Source: Mycobacterium sp. (GTDB lineage: Bacteria; Actinomycetota; Actinomycetes; Mycobacteriales; Mycobacteriaceae). From it: 34,320 nucleotides of DNA. Under the pieces are notes generated by a model that had not been told where the DNA came from, made no database searches, and was given only the letters and a program-made list of their open reading frames with translations. The stretch's first letter is position 1; each line of letters begins with the position of its first letter. Positions 8,627-15,830 of this stretch are shown here, in pieces. The stretch is taken from contig JAOPVI010000183.1 of assembly GCA_025966225.1 (NCBI GenBank), positions 1 through 34,320 on the forward strand. The letters are read 5' to 3'. Both the position numbers and the translations under genes were made by a program.

Positions 8627-10333
8627 ATGACCACGCTCATGGCAGACAACGTGATGCGACTGAACGTCGGCGCGGTCGACTACCTCCTGATCGCGGTGTA
8701 CTTCGCGTTCGTGCTTGGCATCGGTTACCTCGCCCGCAGCCAGATCTCGACGAGCCTGGACTTCTTCCTGTCCGGTCGACGGCTGCCCGCGTGGGTCACG
8801 GGCATCGCGTTCGTGTCGGCGAACCTCGGCGCAGTGGAGATCATGGGCATGTCGGCCAACGGCGCCCAGATCGGGCTCGCGACCATGCACTACTACTGGA
8901 TCGGCGCCGTCCCGGCGATGATCTTCCTCGGCATCGTGATGATGCCCTTCTACTACGGGTCCAAGGTGCGCAGCGTGCCCGAGTTCATGCGACGGCGCTT
9001 CGGCACCGGCGCACATCTGGTGAACGCCATCAGCTTCGCGGTGGCCCAGGTGCTCATCGCCGGCGTCAACCTCTTCCTGCTGTCGACGGTGATCAACGTC
9101 CTACTCGGTTGGGCCACCTGGGTCTCGCTGCTCGTTGCGGCCGCGATCGTGCTCACCTATACCGCGGCCGGCGGACTGTCGGCGGCCATCTACAACGAGG
9201 TCCTGCAGTTCTTCGTCATCCTGGCGGCGCTCGTCCCGCTGACCGCCTTCGGCCTCATCAAGGTCGGCGGCTGGAGCGGCTTGAAGGAGAAGGTGATCGA
9301 CACCACCGGGTCGGCAGGCAAGGTGACCGCGACCGTGCACGAGCAGCTGACGACTTGGCCCGGTCAGGCCCTCAGTGGATTCAGCAGCCCGGTCTGGTCG
9401 GTCATCGGAATCGTGTTCGGGCTGGGTTTCGTGCTGTCCTTTGGGTATTGGACGACGAACTTCGTCGAGGTGCAGCGCGCCATGGCATCGAATTCGATGT
9501 CCGCGGCCCGGCGCGCACCCATCATCGCCTCGTTCCCCAAACTGCTGATCCCCTTCGTGGTGGTGGTTCCCGGCATGATCGCCGCGGCCGCGATCGGCGA
9601 CATGATTCATCTGAAATCCGCCGGCTCGGGCGACGTCACCTACAACGACGCCATGCTGTTGATGATCCGCGACATCCTGCCCAACGGTCTGCTGGGTGTT
9701 GCGATCGCCGGCCTGATCGCGTCGTTCATGGCTGGGATGGCAGCGAACATCTCGGCGTTCAACAGCGTGTTCAGCTACGACATCTGGCAGCAGTACATCG
9801 TCAAGGAGCGCTCGGACGACTACTACATCGGGATCGGCCGGTACGCGACGGTCGCGGCGACGGTGCTCGCGATCTTCACCGCACTCATCGCCTCGGGTTA
9901 CTCCAACATCATGGATTACCTGCAGACGCTGTTCGGCTTCTTCAACGCGCCGTTGTTCGCGACCTTCATCCTCGGCATGTTCTGGAAGCGGATGACCCCG
10001 ACCGCAGGTTGGGTGGGCCTGGTTGCCGGAACACTCTCTGCCATCGTCGTTTTCATCCTGTCCAAGGTCGGCGTCATCGAGCTGCCCGGGCAGGGCATGC
10101 CCTTCCTCGCTGCGGCGGCCGCGTTCATCGTCGACATCGTCGTCAGCGTCGCGGTCAGCATGGTGACCACGCCGAAGCCGAAGGCCGCGTTGGCCGGGTT
10201 CGTCTACTCGGAGACGGACGTCGACATCTTCAGAGACTCCGAGGAAGCCGGGAAACCATGGTTCCAACGAGCCATCCCGCTCGGCGCCGTGATGCTCGTC
10301 CTGGCCATCGGTTTCAACATCATCTTCCACTGA
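8627..10333 (+). CDS. Sodium/solute symporter (SSS family), probable galactose importer
   Basis: A 568-residue protein with about 14 membrane helices, the normal size for the SSS family. Visible family features include 'FFLSGRRLPAWVTG' and 'FVSANLGAVEIMGM' in the first repeat unit, 'SVPEFMRRRF', and 'AAGGLSAAIYNEVLQ'. These correspond to conserved parts of bacterial sodium/galactose and related symporters. It would couple inward Na+ flow to sugar uptake in the plasma membrane. A galactose substrate is inferred from the divergent DeoR-galT-galK operon and the alpha-galactosidase lipoprotein, not from binding residues. The ATG at 8627 has AAGGAG about 13 bases upstream; an ATG at 8617 is out of frame. 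The short gene at 10352 follows after 18 bp and is likely co-transcribed. Confidence 0.88.
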   Translation: MTTLMADNVMRLNVGAVDYLLIAVYFAFVLGIGYLARSQISTSLDFFLSGRRLPAWVTGIAFVSANLGAVEIMGMSANGAQIGLATMHYYWIGAVPAMIFLGIVMMPFYYGSKVRSVPEFMRRRFGTGAHLVNAISFAVAQVLIAGVNLFLLSTVINVLLGWATWVSLLVAAAIVLTYTAAGGLSAAIYNEVLQFFVILAALVPLTAFGLIKVGGWSGLKEKVIDTTGSAGKVTATVHEQLTTWPGQALSGFSSPVWSVIGIVFGLGFVLSFGYWTTNFVEVQRAMASNSMSAARRAPIIASFPKLLIPFVVVVPGMIAAAAIGDMIHLKSAGSGDVTYNDAMLLMIRDILPNGLLGVAIAGLIASFMAGMAANISAFNSVFSYDIWQQYIVKERSDDYYIGIGRYATVAATVLAIFTALIASGYSNIMDYLQTLFGFFNAPLFATFILGMFWKRMTPTAGWVGLVAGTLSAIVVFILSKVGVIELPGQGMPFLAAAAAFIVDIVVSVAVSMVTTPKPKAALAGFVYSETDVDIFRDSEEAGKPWFQRAIPLGAVMLVLAIGFNIIFH

Positions 10334-10351
10334 GTTCTGAAAGGAGCCGAA

Positions 10352-10648
10352 ATGGCCGTCCCGCACACCAATCGGGTGCTGTCGCATCTGTTCGACATCC
10401 GCAACATCATCGGCGCGCTGCTCGCCATCTACGGCGTCGTGCTGACCATCGCCGGGTTCGCGCCAGCGGTGCTCAGGGCTCATTCCGACCCGGCCGCGGC
10501 GGCCAACCGGAGCGACCTCTACATCGGCACCGATGCCAATTGGTGGGTCGGACTCTTCCTGCTAGCCGTGGCGGCCGGGTTCTTCGTCTGGGCGTGGGTT
10601 CGGCCGCTGCGGGCCGACGAGGTGGCTACTACCGACACTTCGGAGTGA
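10352..10648 (+). CDS. Small two-helix membrane protein, possible symporter partner
   Basis: A 98-residue protein with membrane segments at about 18-38 ('NIIGALLAIYGVVLTIAG') and 63-84 ('WWVGLFLLAVAAGFFVWAW'). Its start has a good AAAGGAG, and it lies only 18 bp after the symporter stop, so co-transcription is likely. No domain is recognised. Position and topology suggest an accessory or stabilising subunit for the symporter, but this is inference. Its 3' end overlaps the 3' end of the convergent alpha-galactosidase gene by 20 bp, with no terminator between them. Confidence 0.75.
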   Translation: MAVPHTNRVLSHLFDIRNIIGALLAIYGVVLTIAGFAPAVLRAHSDPAAAANRSDLYIGTDANWWVGLFLLAVAAGFFVWAWVRPLRADEVATTDTSE

Positions 10649-12017
10649 TCCGCAGCAGCGCAACGGCATGCGGCGGCAGTACACCGCTGGTGACGGCGCC
10701 CGCGGTCGTCGTCTCGTCGTGCGACCACAGGTCTTTCACCGTGTAGCAGGAGACCGGCGGAAGGTCCGTCGTCGTCGCGTTGGTGGAGATGGTCGCGGGC
10801 GCCTCACTCGAGTTGACGAACGCCACGGCGACGGCACCGTCGTCGAGTGCCTTGACGAGCACACGCGGGTCGGCGGGCAGCGAGTGCGCCGGTTCCACCT
10901 TCGGATCCTGGTCGACGGCGATGACGTCGCGGTTGGTGAGCATGTCGCGGGTGGGTGCGGTCATCGCTCGGATGTCGTTGCCTGCCAACAATGGTGCCGC
11001 AAGCATCGCCCAGAGTGAAAGGTGTGCGCGTTGCTCGGACTCGGTGAGGTTCGGTTGCGAGTCCAGAAGGTGAGTCAGTTGGCCGTCGGACATCGCCGCC
11101 ATGGCGTCGAGTTCGCCGGCCTGCTCGGGGCGGACAGTGCCGACCGTCAAGTGCTTGCGCATCGAGGCAAAGTGCGCGGCGACGAACTGATTCCACCCGA
11201 GGCCGCCGACGAGCATGTCGGCGTCGTTCCAGTAGCCGGGCCGGCTGGGCGTACGCACCGCCTGAGCGGCGGCGAACTCGTCCGGCACCCCGAGGTGGGA
11301 CCCCTCCGCGAACCAATCGAAGGGCCCAAGCGGCGGCAGCCCGTCGTGCCAGACCGGCACCAGATCCGCTGTGGCGCGGGCCATGTCGGCGATGCCCGAC
11401 CAGTCGTACCGCGAGCCTGCGGTGCGATCGGCAGAGCTATTGGGGTTGATGCTGTACAGAATTCGACGGCCGCTGGCGCGCAAGGCATCACGCATCGCCG
11501 AGAAGACGCGCACCTCTTCCTGGTGATCGGTCTCGGTGCGGCACCAGTCGTACTTCAGGTAGTCCACGCCCCAGCTGGCGAAGGTCTGCGCGTCGACGGT
11601 TTCGTGGCCTGCACTGGCGATGGCAGGATTCTCGCTGCACCGCTCGTTGAACGGGCTGGCATACAGGCCGAGCAGCATGCCCCGGTCGTGGGCGTAGCGG
11701 GCCAATGCGGCGATGCCGTCGGGGAATCGGGCGGGGTCGGCCTGCAGCCGGCCATCCGGCCCGCGGCGAACGTCCCAGCCTGCGTCGAGGTTGACGTAGC
11801 GGTAGCCGGCGGCTCGCATCCCCGAGGACACCATCGCGTCGATGGTGCCCTCGATGTTCTGCTCCGTCAGGTCGATACCGGAGTTCCAGGAGTTCCAGCC
11901 CATCGGCGGGGTCAGGGGCAGCGCCGACTCCGGGGCGGTGGGTGGTGCGGCGCAACTTGTCAGCAGAACCAGGAGCGCGGCGGACAAGGCCGTGATCGGT
12001 CGGAGTGGGCTCGGCAC
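10629..12017 (-). CDS. GH27 alpha-galactosidase, lipoprotein
   Basis: Cleaves terminal alpha-D-galactosyl residues from oligosaccharides or glycoconjugates outside the cytoplasm. The 462-residue protein begins with a lipoprotein signal ending in a lipobox 'LLTSC' with Cys22 as the lipidation site. The GH27 TIM barrel starts at 'TPPMGWNSWN' (36-45) and includes 'YRYVNLDAGW'. The nucleophile is expected at Asp157 in 'YLKYDWC', the acid/base near Asp211 in 'WSGIAD', and 'GYWNDADML' is at 261-269. 'LWAMLAAPLLAGNDIR' is typical of the family. A C-terminal beta domain follows. It converges on the symporter operon and probably supplies galactose to it. Length is normal and all key motifs are present. 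Confidence 0.92.
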   Translation of the reverse strand: MPSPLRPITALSAALLVLLTSCAAPPTAPESALPLTPPMGWNSWNSGIDLTEQNIEGTIDAMVSSGMRAAGYRYVNLDAGWDVRRGPDGRLQADPARFPDGIAALARYAHDRGMLLGLYASPFNERCSENPAIASAGHETVDAQTFASWGVDYLKYDWCRTETDHQEEVRVFSAMRDALRASGRRILYSINPNSSADRTAGSRYDWSGIADMARATADLVPVWHDGLPPLGPFDWFAEGSHLGVPDEFAAAQAVRTPSRPGYWNDADMLVGGLGWNQFVAAHFASMRKHLTVGTVRPEQAGELDAMAAMSDGQLTHLLDSQPNLTESEQRAHLSLWAMLAAPLLAGNDIRAMTAPTRDMLTNRDVIAVDQDPKVEPAHSLPADPRVLVKALDDGAVAVAFVNSSEAPATISTNATTTDLPPVSCYTVKDLWSHDETTTAGAVTSGVLPPHAVALLRITPKCR

Positions 12018-12128
12018 GGACGGGCTTCCCTTGGTCGCTGCTGGACTGCGGCCCGGACGACGACGTCGGGGGACCGCGGCTCCCTGCCGAGGGTACCTAC
12101 CGTGCTGGGTGCTCGGCCCACCCCAACG

Positions 12129-12193
12129 CTCGCGAGATTGAACTGACTCAACCGAAGTGCCAGAGGGCCGTTGCGTGAGCGCAATCTCGTGAG
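12129..12193. repeat. Inverted repeat upstream of the alpha-galactosidase
   Basis: CTCGCGAGATTG at 12129-12140 pairs with CAATCTCGTGAG at 12182-12193 (12 bp, one G-T), with a nested TTGCG-CGCAA hairpin at 12171-12184. It lies in the 204-bp gap between the cutinase stop and the alpha-galactosidase start, both leftward. It may be a terminator for the cutinase or an operator for the alpha-galactosidase. Confidence 0.4.
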
Positions 12194-12221
12194 GAAAGAA
12201 AGGCTAGCGACCTCGGCCGAA

Positions 12222-13082
12222 CTATGTGAGCGGTCCGGCGGGCGGCGGCGTGATGGCGACCGGGCCGGGAGGTGCCAGAGGCGCCGACGGCATGTGTTGT
12301 GACGGGCCCGTGCCTCCCGCAGGGGAAGCGGCAGGAGCCTGCTGCGAGAGCGCCGTTCCGGGTTGCGCCGCGAGCGCTTCCGTGGCCCAAATTGCCTGGA
12401 GTTGCGTCGCGACGTAGGTCGCGCCCTGGTCGACGGTCCCGGTTTCGGCGTACTGGTTGTGCACGGAAAAGCTGCTCCCGTGCGGATCGCACACCAAGTC
12501 GTTGTCGACGCACAGGTCGATGGTCTTTCCCGCGTACAGGGGGCCGACGGTGATCGACGGGTCGTTGATGACGCGCATGAAGCGCGGCGACGGTTTTCCG
12601 AAGAGGGCGACCGCTGCGACGTGGTCGGCCACCTCTGGTGGCATCGGCGCAGGTACGTCCGCAGCCGAAACGCCGTCGGGCACCGTGCTCGCGGTGACGA
12701 AGCCCATGACGGCCGCGCCCTGGGAGAACCCGCCGAGCACCATCTTGGTCGTGGGGCAGTTCGCCACCGTGGTGAGGATGTGTGCGCGCGCGTCGGTAAT
12801 GCCGTCGACCGCCGTGGAGAAGGCGGTGGTGGCGGGATAGTCGACGGCGTACACCCCTACTGACTTCGCGCCGACTCGGGCGCGCAGAGCGTCGACGAAC
12901 GCCTGACCGGTGGGGCCGACGCCGGGGTCTTCGGTTGTGCCGCGGGCAAATACGACCTCGGCGTCGGGACAGCCCTCCGCATGCGCGAACGGCATTGGCG
13001 CACTCTGCAACAACGTCGCCGCAGCCGCGACGCCGATCACGGCAGCAATTCCCTTTGGCCCCACCGACCAATGCTGACACAC
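12222..13082 (-). CDS. Cutinase-family secreted esterase
   Basis: An exported serine esterase/lipase of the mycobacterial cutinase-like family (Culp), acting on ester-linked lipids at the cell surface or outside. The 286-residue protein has a signal peptide ending near 'FAHA-EG', then 'CPDAEVVFARGT' (38-49). The nucleophile motif 'GGFSQGA' has Ser120, and the Asp and His of the triad are probably Asp195 and His208 in 'CVDNDLVCD' and 'VHNQYAE'. Cys38/Cys109 and Cys191/Cys198 fit the two family disulfides. The Pro/Ala-rich tail of about 55 residues after 230 is a linker-like extension beyond the usual fold. The start is GTG at 13082. It is divergent from the glycosyltransferase gene. A decayed relative lies 2 kb away on the same strand. 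Confidence 0.92.
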   Translation of the reverse strand: MCQHWSVGPKGIAAVIGVAAAATLLQSAPMPFAHAEGCPDAEVVFARGTTEDPGVGPTGQAFVDALRARVGAKSVGVYAVDYPATTAFSTAVDGITDARAHILTTVANCPTTKMVLGGFSQGAAVMGFVTASTVPDGVSAADVPAPMPPEVADHVAAVALFGKPSPRFMRVINDPSITVGPLYAGKTIDLCVDNDLVCDPHGSSFSVHNQYAETGTVDQGATYVATQLQAIWATEALAAQPGTALSQQAPAASPAGGTGPSQHMPSAPLAPPGPVAITPPPAGPLT

Positions 13083-13232
13083 CTCGGTGGAGGGCGCGCG
13101 ATGTCCGGCGGGACTAAGAGCGGAATTTAGGAAGCTTTCACAATGGCGTCATATCCGCTGCGAACGTGGGTTCATAGGAAACACAAAAGTTCCTCATAGA
13201 GCCGACACCGATTGGGATGTCTCAATGGTGAG

Positions 13233-15149
13233 GTGACTACGACATTGGGTGCACCGCAGGCCGTTGCCGAATCCGGCGTTTCGTCAAGAGGGCAGCGAAT
13301 CACCCGCCCGACCTGGGATTGGATTGCGTTTGGGGTGTTGTTGGTGGCCACGGGGGTGTTGTACCTGTGGAACATCACCATCAATGGGATGGGTAATGGG
13401 TTCTACGCCGGGGCGGCTCAGGCCGGGTCGAGGAACTGGGAAGCGTTGCTGTTCGGGTCGTTGGACAGCCAGAACTTCATCACCGTGGACAAGCCGCCGG
13501 TGTCGCAGTGGGTGATGGGCCTGTCGGGGCAGATCTTCGGCTTCTCCAGTGCCAGCATGTTGATTCCGGAGGCACTGATGGCCGTGGCCGCGGTGGCGCT
13601 GCTGTACGGGGCGGTGCGCCGGATCAGTGGTCCGAATGCGGCGTTGTTGGCTGGGGTGGCGTTGGCGGTGACGCCGGTGGCGGCGTTGATGTTCCGGTAC
13701 AACAATCCCGATGCGGTGATGGTGCTGTTGATGATGGCCGCGGTCTACGCCGCGGTGCGGGCGTTGGAGCATGCCAGTGCGAAGTGGATCGCATTGGCCG
13801 GGGTGGCGTTGGGGTTTGCGTTCTTGGCCAAGATGCTCGAAGGCATCATGGTGATGCCGGCGATCGGGTTGGTGTATCTGATCGCGGCGCCGACGAGTGT
13901 GCGTAGGCGGTTGTGGCAGCTGTTGGGGTCGTTGGTGGCGTTCGTGGTGTCGGCGGGTTGGTTCGTGTTGTTGACGTTGTGGTGGCCGGCGTCCTCGCGG
14001 CCCTATATTGCGGGTTCGGCGGACAACAACTTCATGAATTTGGTGTTGGGCTACAACGGATTCGCCCGCGTGCTCGGCCGCAACCACCCCGATCCCGGGC
14101 ATCCGGCGGTGATCGGTGCGTCAGCGGGGTCGCACGTGAACTTCGGCCAGGGCGCGCACGGCGGGTTCGGCGGTTTCGGCCACCAGACAGCAGGCCTCAC
14201 AAGGCTCTTCAGCGGTGAGTTCGGCTTCGAGATCGGCTGGCTGCTGCCCGCCGCGCTGGTCGCGCTGGTGCTGGTGCTCGTCTCGCGCGGCCGGGCCCCG
14301 CGCACCGACATCGTGCGGGCGGCCGCGATTCTGTTCGGCGGCTGGTTGCTCGTCGATGGGCTGGTGCTCAGCTACATGGGCGGCACGATCCATCCGTACT
14401 ACACGCTGTCGCTGGCGCCGGCCGTGGCTGGGATGTTCGCGATCGGCGTCCACGAGACGTGGATCAAGCGCGGATCGCGGTTCGGTCGCGGTGGGCTCGC
14501 CGCGCTCATCCTGGCCACCGGTGTGTGGGGCTGGTGGCTCCTCGGCCGCAACGGCGATTGGTTCCCAGCCCTGCGCTGGGTGATCCTGGCGGTGACGATC
14601 GCTTCGGTCGCCGCGTTGCTGATCTCGGTGACCTCGCCGGCGCGCCGACGGCTGACCGCAGCGTCGCTGATCGCCGGCATCGCCGTTGCGCTCGCGGGGT
14701 CGACGGCCTACGCGGTCGCAACCGTCGGGCAGTCCCACGCTGGCGGCAACGCGAACGTCGGGGCGGCAGCAGCTCAGTCGGGCCACGGAGGCCGGGGAGG
14801 TCACGACGTCGACAACGCGGCATTGGATGCCATGCTCGGCGGCACGGACACCGACTGGTCGGCCGCCGTCAACGGATCGTCGACGGCCGCCAGTCTGGAG
14901 TTGTCCACGAACACGGCGGTGATGGCCATCGGCGGATTCTCCGGTTCGGACCCCGCCCCGACGTTGAGCCAGTTCCAGCAGTACGTCGCAGGCGACAGGG
15001 TGACCTACTACATCGCCCCCGACGACAACGGACATGGACCGGGCGGCGGCAAGCAACATTCCGACATCACCAACTGGGTGGCCGCCACCTTCACCCCGGT
15101 CAAGGTCGGCTCCGACACCGTCTACGACCTGACCGCTCCCGCGAAGTGA
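13233..15149 (+). CDS. GT39/ArnT-like integral membrane glycosyltransferase
   Basis: A membrane glycosyltransferase of the GT-C type (PMT/ArnT/YycA-like) that would move a sugar from a polyprenyl-phosphate donor to an acceptor on the outer face of the membrane. With a GTG start at 13233 it has 638 residues. A first helix at about 30-48 is followed by a large loop with 'TVDKPPVSQW' (84-93), the usual acidic-PP active-site region. About ten further helices run to about 500, and a soluble C-terminal domain at about 530-638 contains 'YYIAPDDNGHG'. A Gly/His-rich loop near 300-320 and another near 510-525 are unusual but seen in actinobacterial relatives. The start is uncertain: TTG 13212 is in frame. 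The acceptor is unknown. Confidence 0.85.
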   Translation: MTTTLGAPQAVAESGVSSRGQRITRPTWDWIAFGVLLVATGVLYLWNITINGMGNGFYAGAAQAGSRNWEALLFGSLDSQNFITVDKPPVSQWVMGLSGQIFGFSSASMLIPEALMAVAAVALLYGAVRRISGPNAALLAGVALAVTPVAALMFRYNNPDAVMVLLMMAAVYAAVRALEHASAKWIALAGVALGFAFLAKMLEGIMVMPAIGLVYLIAAPTSVRRRLWQLLGSLVAFVVSAGWFVLLTLWWPASSRPYIAGSADNNFMNLVLGYNGFARVLGRNHPDPGHPAVIGASAGSHVNFGQGAHGGFGGFGHQTAGLTRLFSGEFGFEIGWLLPAALVALVLVLVSRGRAPRTDIVRAAAILFGGWLLVDGLVLSYMGGTIHPYYTLSLAPAVAGMFAIGVHETWIKRGSRFGRGGLAALILATGVWGWWLLGRNGDWFPALRWVILAVTIASVAALLISVTSPARRRLTAASLIAGIAVALAGSTAYAVATVGQSHAGGNANVGAAAAQSGHGGRGGHDVDNAALDAMLGGTDTDWSAAVNGSSTAASLELSTNTAVMAIGGFSGSDPAPTLSQFQQYVAGDRVTYYIAPDDNGHGPGGGKQHSDITNWVAATFTPVKVGSDTVYDLTAPAK

Positions 15150-15150
15150 G

Positions 15151-15480
15151 CTACCCCGCAGCGCGGGGGCGGAAGCCGATTCTGCCGATGCGCTCAACGA
15201 CGGGCGCGACGCCGGCCAGCATCGACACTGCGGAGGCGCCCTGCGAGAAGCCGCCGAGCGCGATGCGGGTCCCTCGCGGGGTAGTCGACCGCCTAGGTGC
15301 CAAGGGTGCGCCCGCCGAGTTGGGGCTGCAGTCTGGCGGCCAGGGCGTCGCCCACGCGGCCCATCCCCGGCGGCTCGCCGGTGCCGCGGGCGAAGACCAA
15401 CTCGACGTCGGGACACCAGTCGTCGGCGGACGCGGTCGGAGTGTGGGGGTGCACGCGCACATCTTGCACGCCAGGGCGCT
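15151..15480 (-). pseudogene. Decayed cutinase paralogue
   Basis: Reading leftward, codons give a signal-peptide end '[20 protein letters not shown]' and then '[19 protein letters not shown]', matching the cutinase N-terminus. An in-frame TAG at 15293-15295 follows, where relatives have Tyr or another residue before 'AVDYPA'. Soon after, about 40 codons are missing and the frame changes. The nucleophile segment 'IALGGFSQGASAVSML' then appears, and sequence ends by 15151 without the Asp and His of the triad. The first part of the signal peptide is also poor. Stop codon, internal deletion, frameshift and lost C-terminus together make this a pseudogene. It shares strand and family with the intact cutinase at 12222. 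Confidence 0.82.
15154..15168 (+). terminator. Short hairpin after the glycosyltransferase
   Basis: CCCCGC at 15154-15159 and GCGGGG at 15163-15168 form a 6-bp stem with a 3-base loop just 4 bases after the stop at 15149. It is short but GC-only and well placed. It also lies at the 3' end of the decayed cutinase on the other strand. Confidence 0.4.
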
Positions 15481-15500
15481 GACCCGACTGAAACGCAAAC

Positions 15501-15527
15501 CGGGCGGAGCCCGTGAGGGTCCGCCCG
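15501..15527 (-). terminator. Hairpin with T-rich tail on the minus strand
   Basis: CGGGCGGA at 15501-15508 pairs with TCCGCCCG at 15520-15527 around an 11-base loop. On the minus strand the stem is followed by a T-rich stretch (15491-15500, read GTTTGCGTTT), so it could terminate leftward transcription coming from pepD. Confidence 0.5.
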
Positions 15528-15830
15528 ATTCGAGTTCGTGCTTACGACGTCACCAGCACTTGGCGGCTTGTGCCTGAACCCTCATTGCACCTGCCGACGT
15601 GCACTTCGCCCCGAGGCTCATGGTGCTGCTGCGGGCGAAGTGCTTCACAACCGTGCCTCCCAAGTACCGTTGGTACCGGGATCGATGACCTCCGGAGTCG
15701 CCGGGTTGTCGTCGTCATCGATCAACTCGCCCGTGCTCGTGGTCCCCATCCGGATCTGGTAGCCCGTGCCGAGCGGCGACGCGTTGAGCGGTCGCGAAAC
15801 AAGCGAGCTAATCGGAGCGGAGGCCGTCGC
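15528..15830. other. Region downstream of pepD with an inverted repeat and no convincing gene
   Basis: This 303-bp stretch holds no gene I can support. An 11-bp perfect inverted repeat (GCACTTCGCCC at 15601-15611, GGGCGAAGTGC at 15633-15643) encloses 21 bases. A 23-codon minus-strand frame (15550-15621, ending in 'AKCW') begins inside the repeat loop but has no ribosome binding site. The pepD frame stays open for about 60 codons beyond its stop, with a non-repetitive acidic stretch ('GELIDDDDNPATPEV'), perhaps the relic of another gene. The stretch may be the 3' untranslated region of pepD, ended by the hairpin at 15501-15527. Confidence 0.4.

Noticed and set aside
8578..10746. Long open frame overlapping the symporter on the same strand
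   Set aside because: Its translation is Arg/His-rich and low in hydrophobics; the symporter frame has clear family motifs. It is a high-GC shadow frame.
12129..12193. tRNA-like or riboswitch structure
   Set aside because: The repeat is a simple stem pair without the conserved tRNA or riboswitch elements.
15550..15621. 23-codon minus-strand gene ending in AKCW
   Set aside because: No ribosome binding site, no family, and it overlaps an inverted repeat; kept only as an observation.
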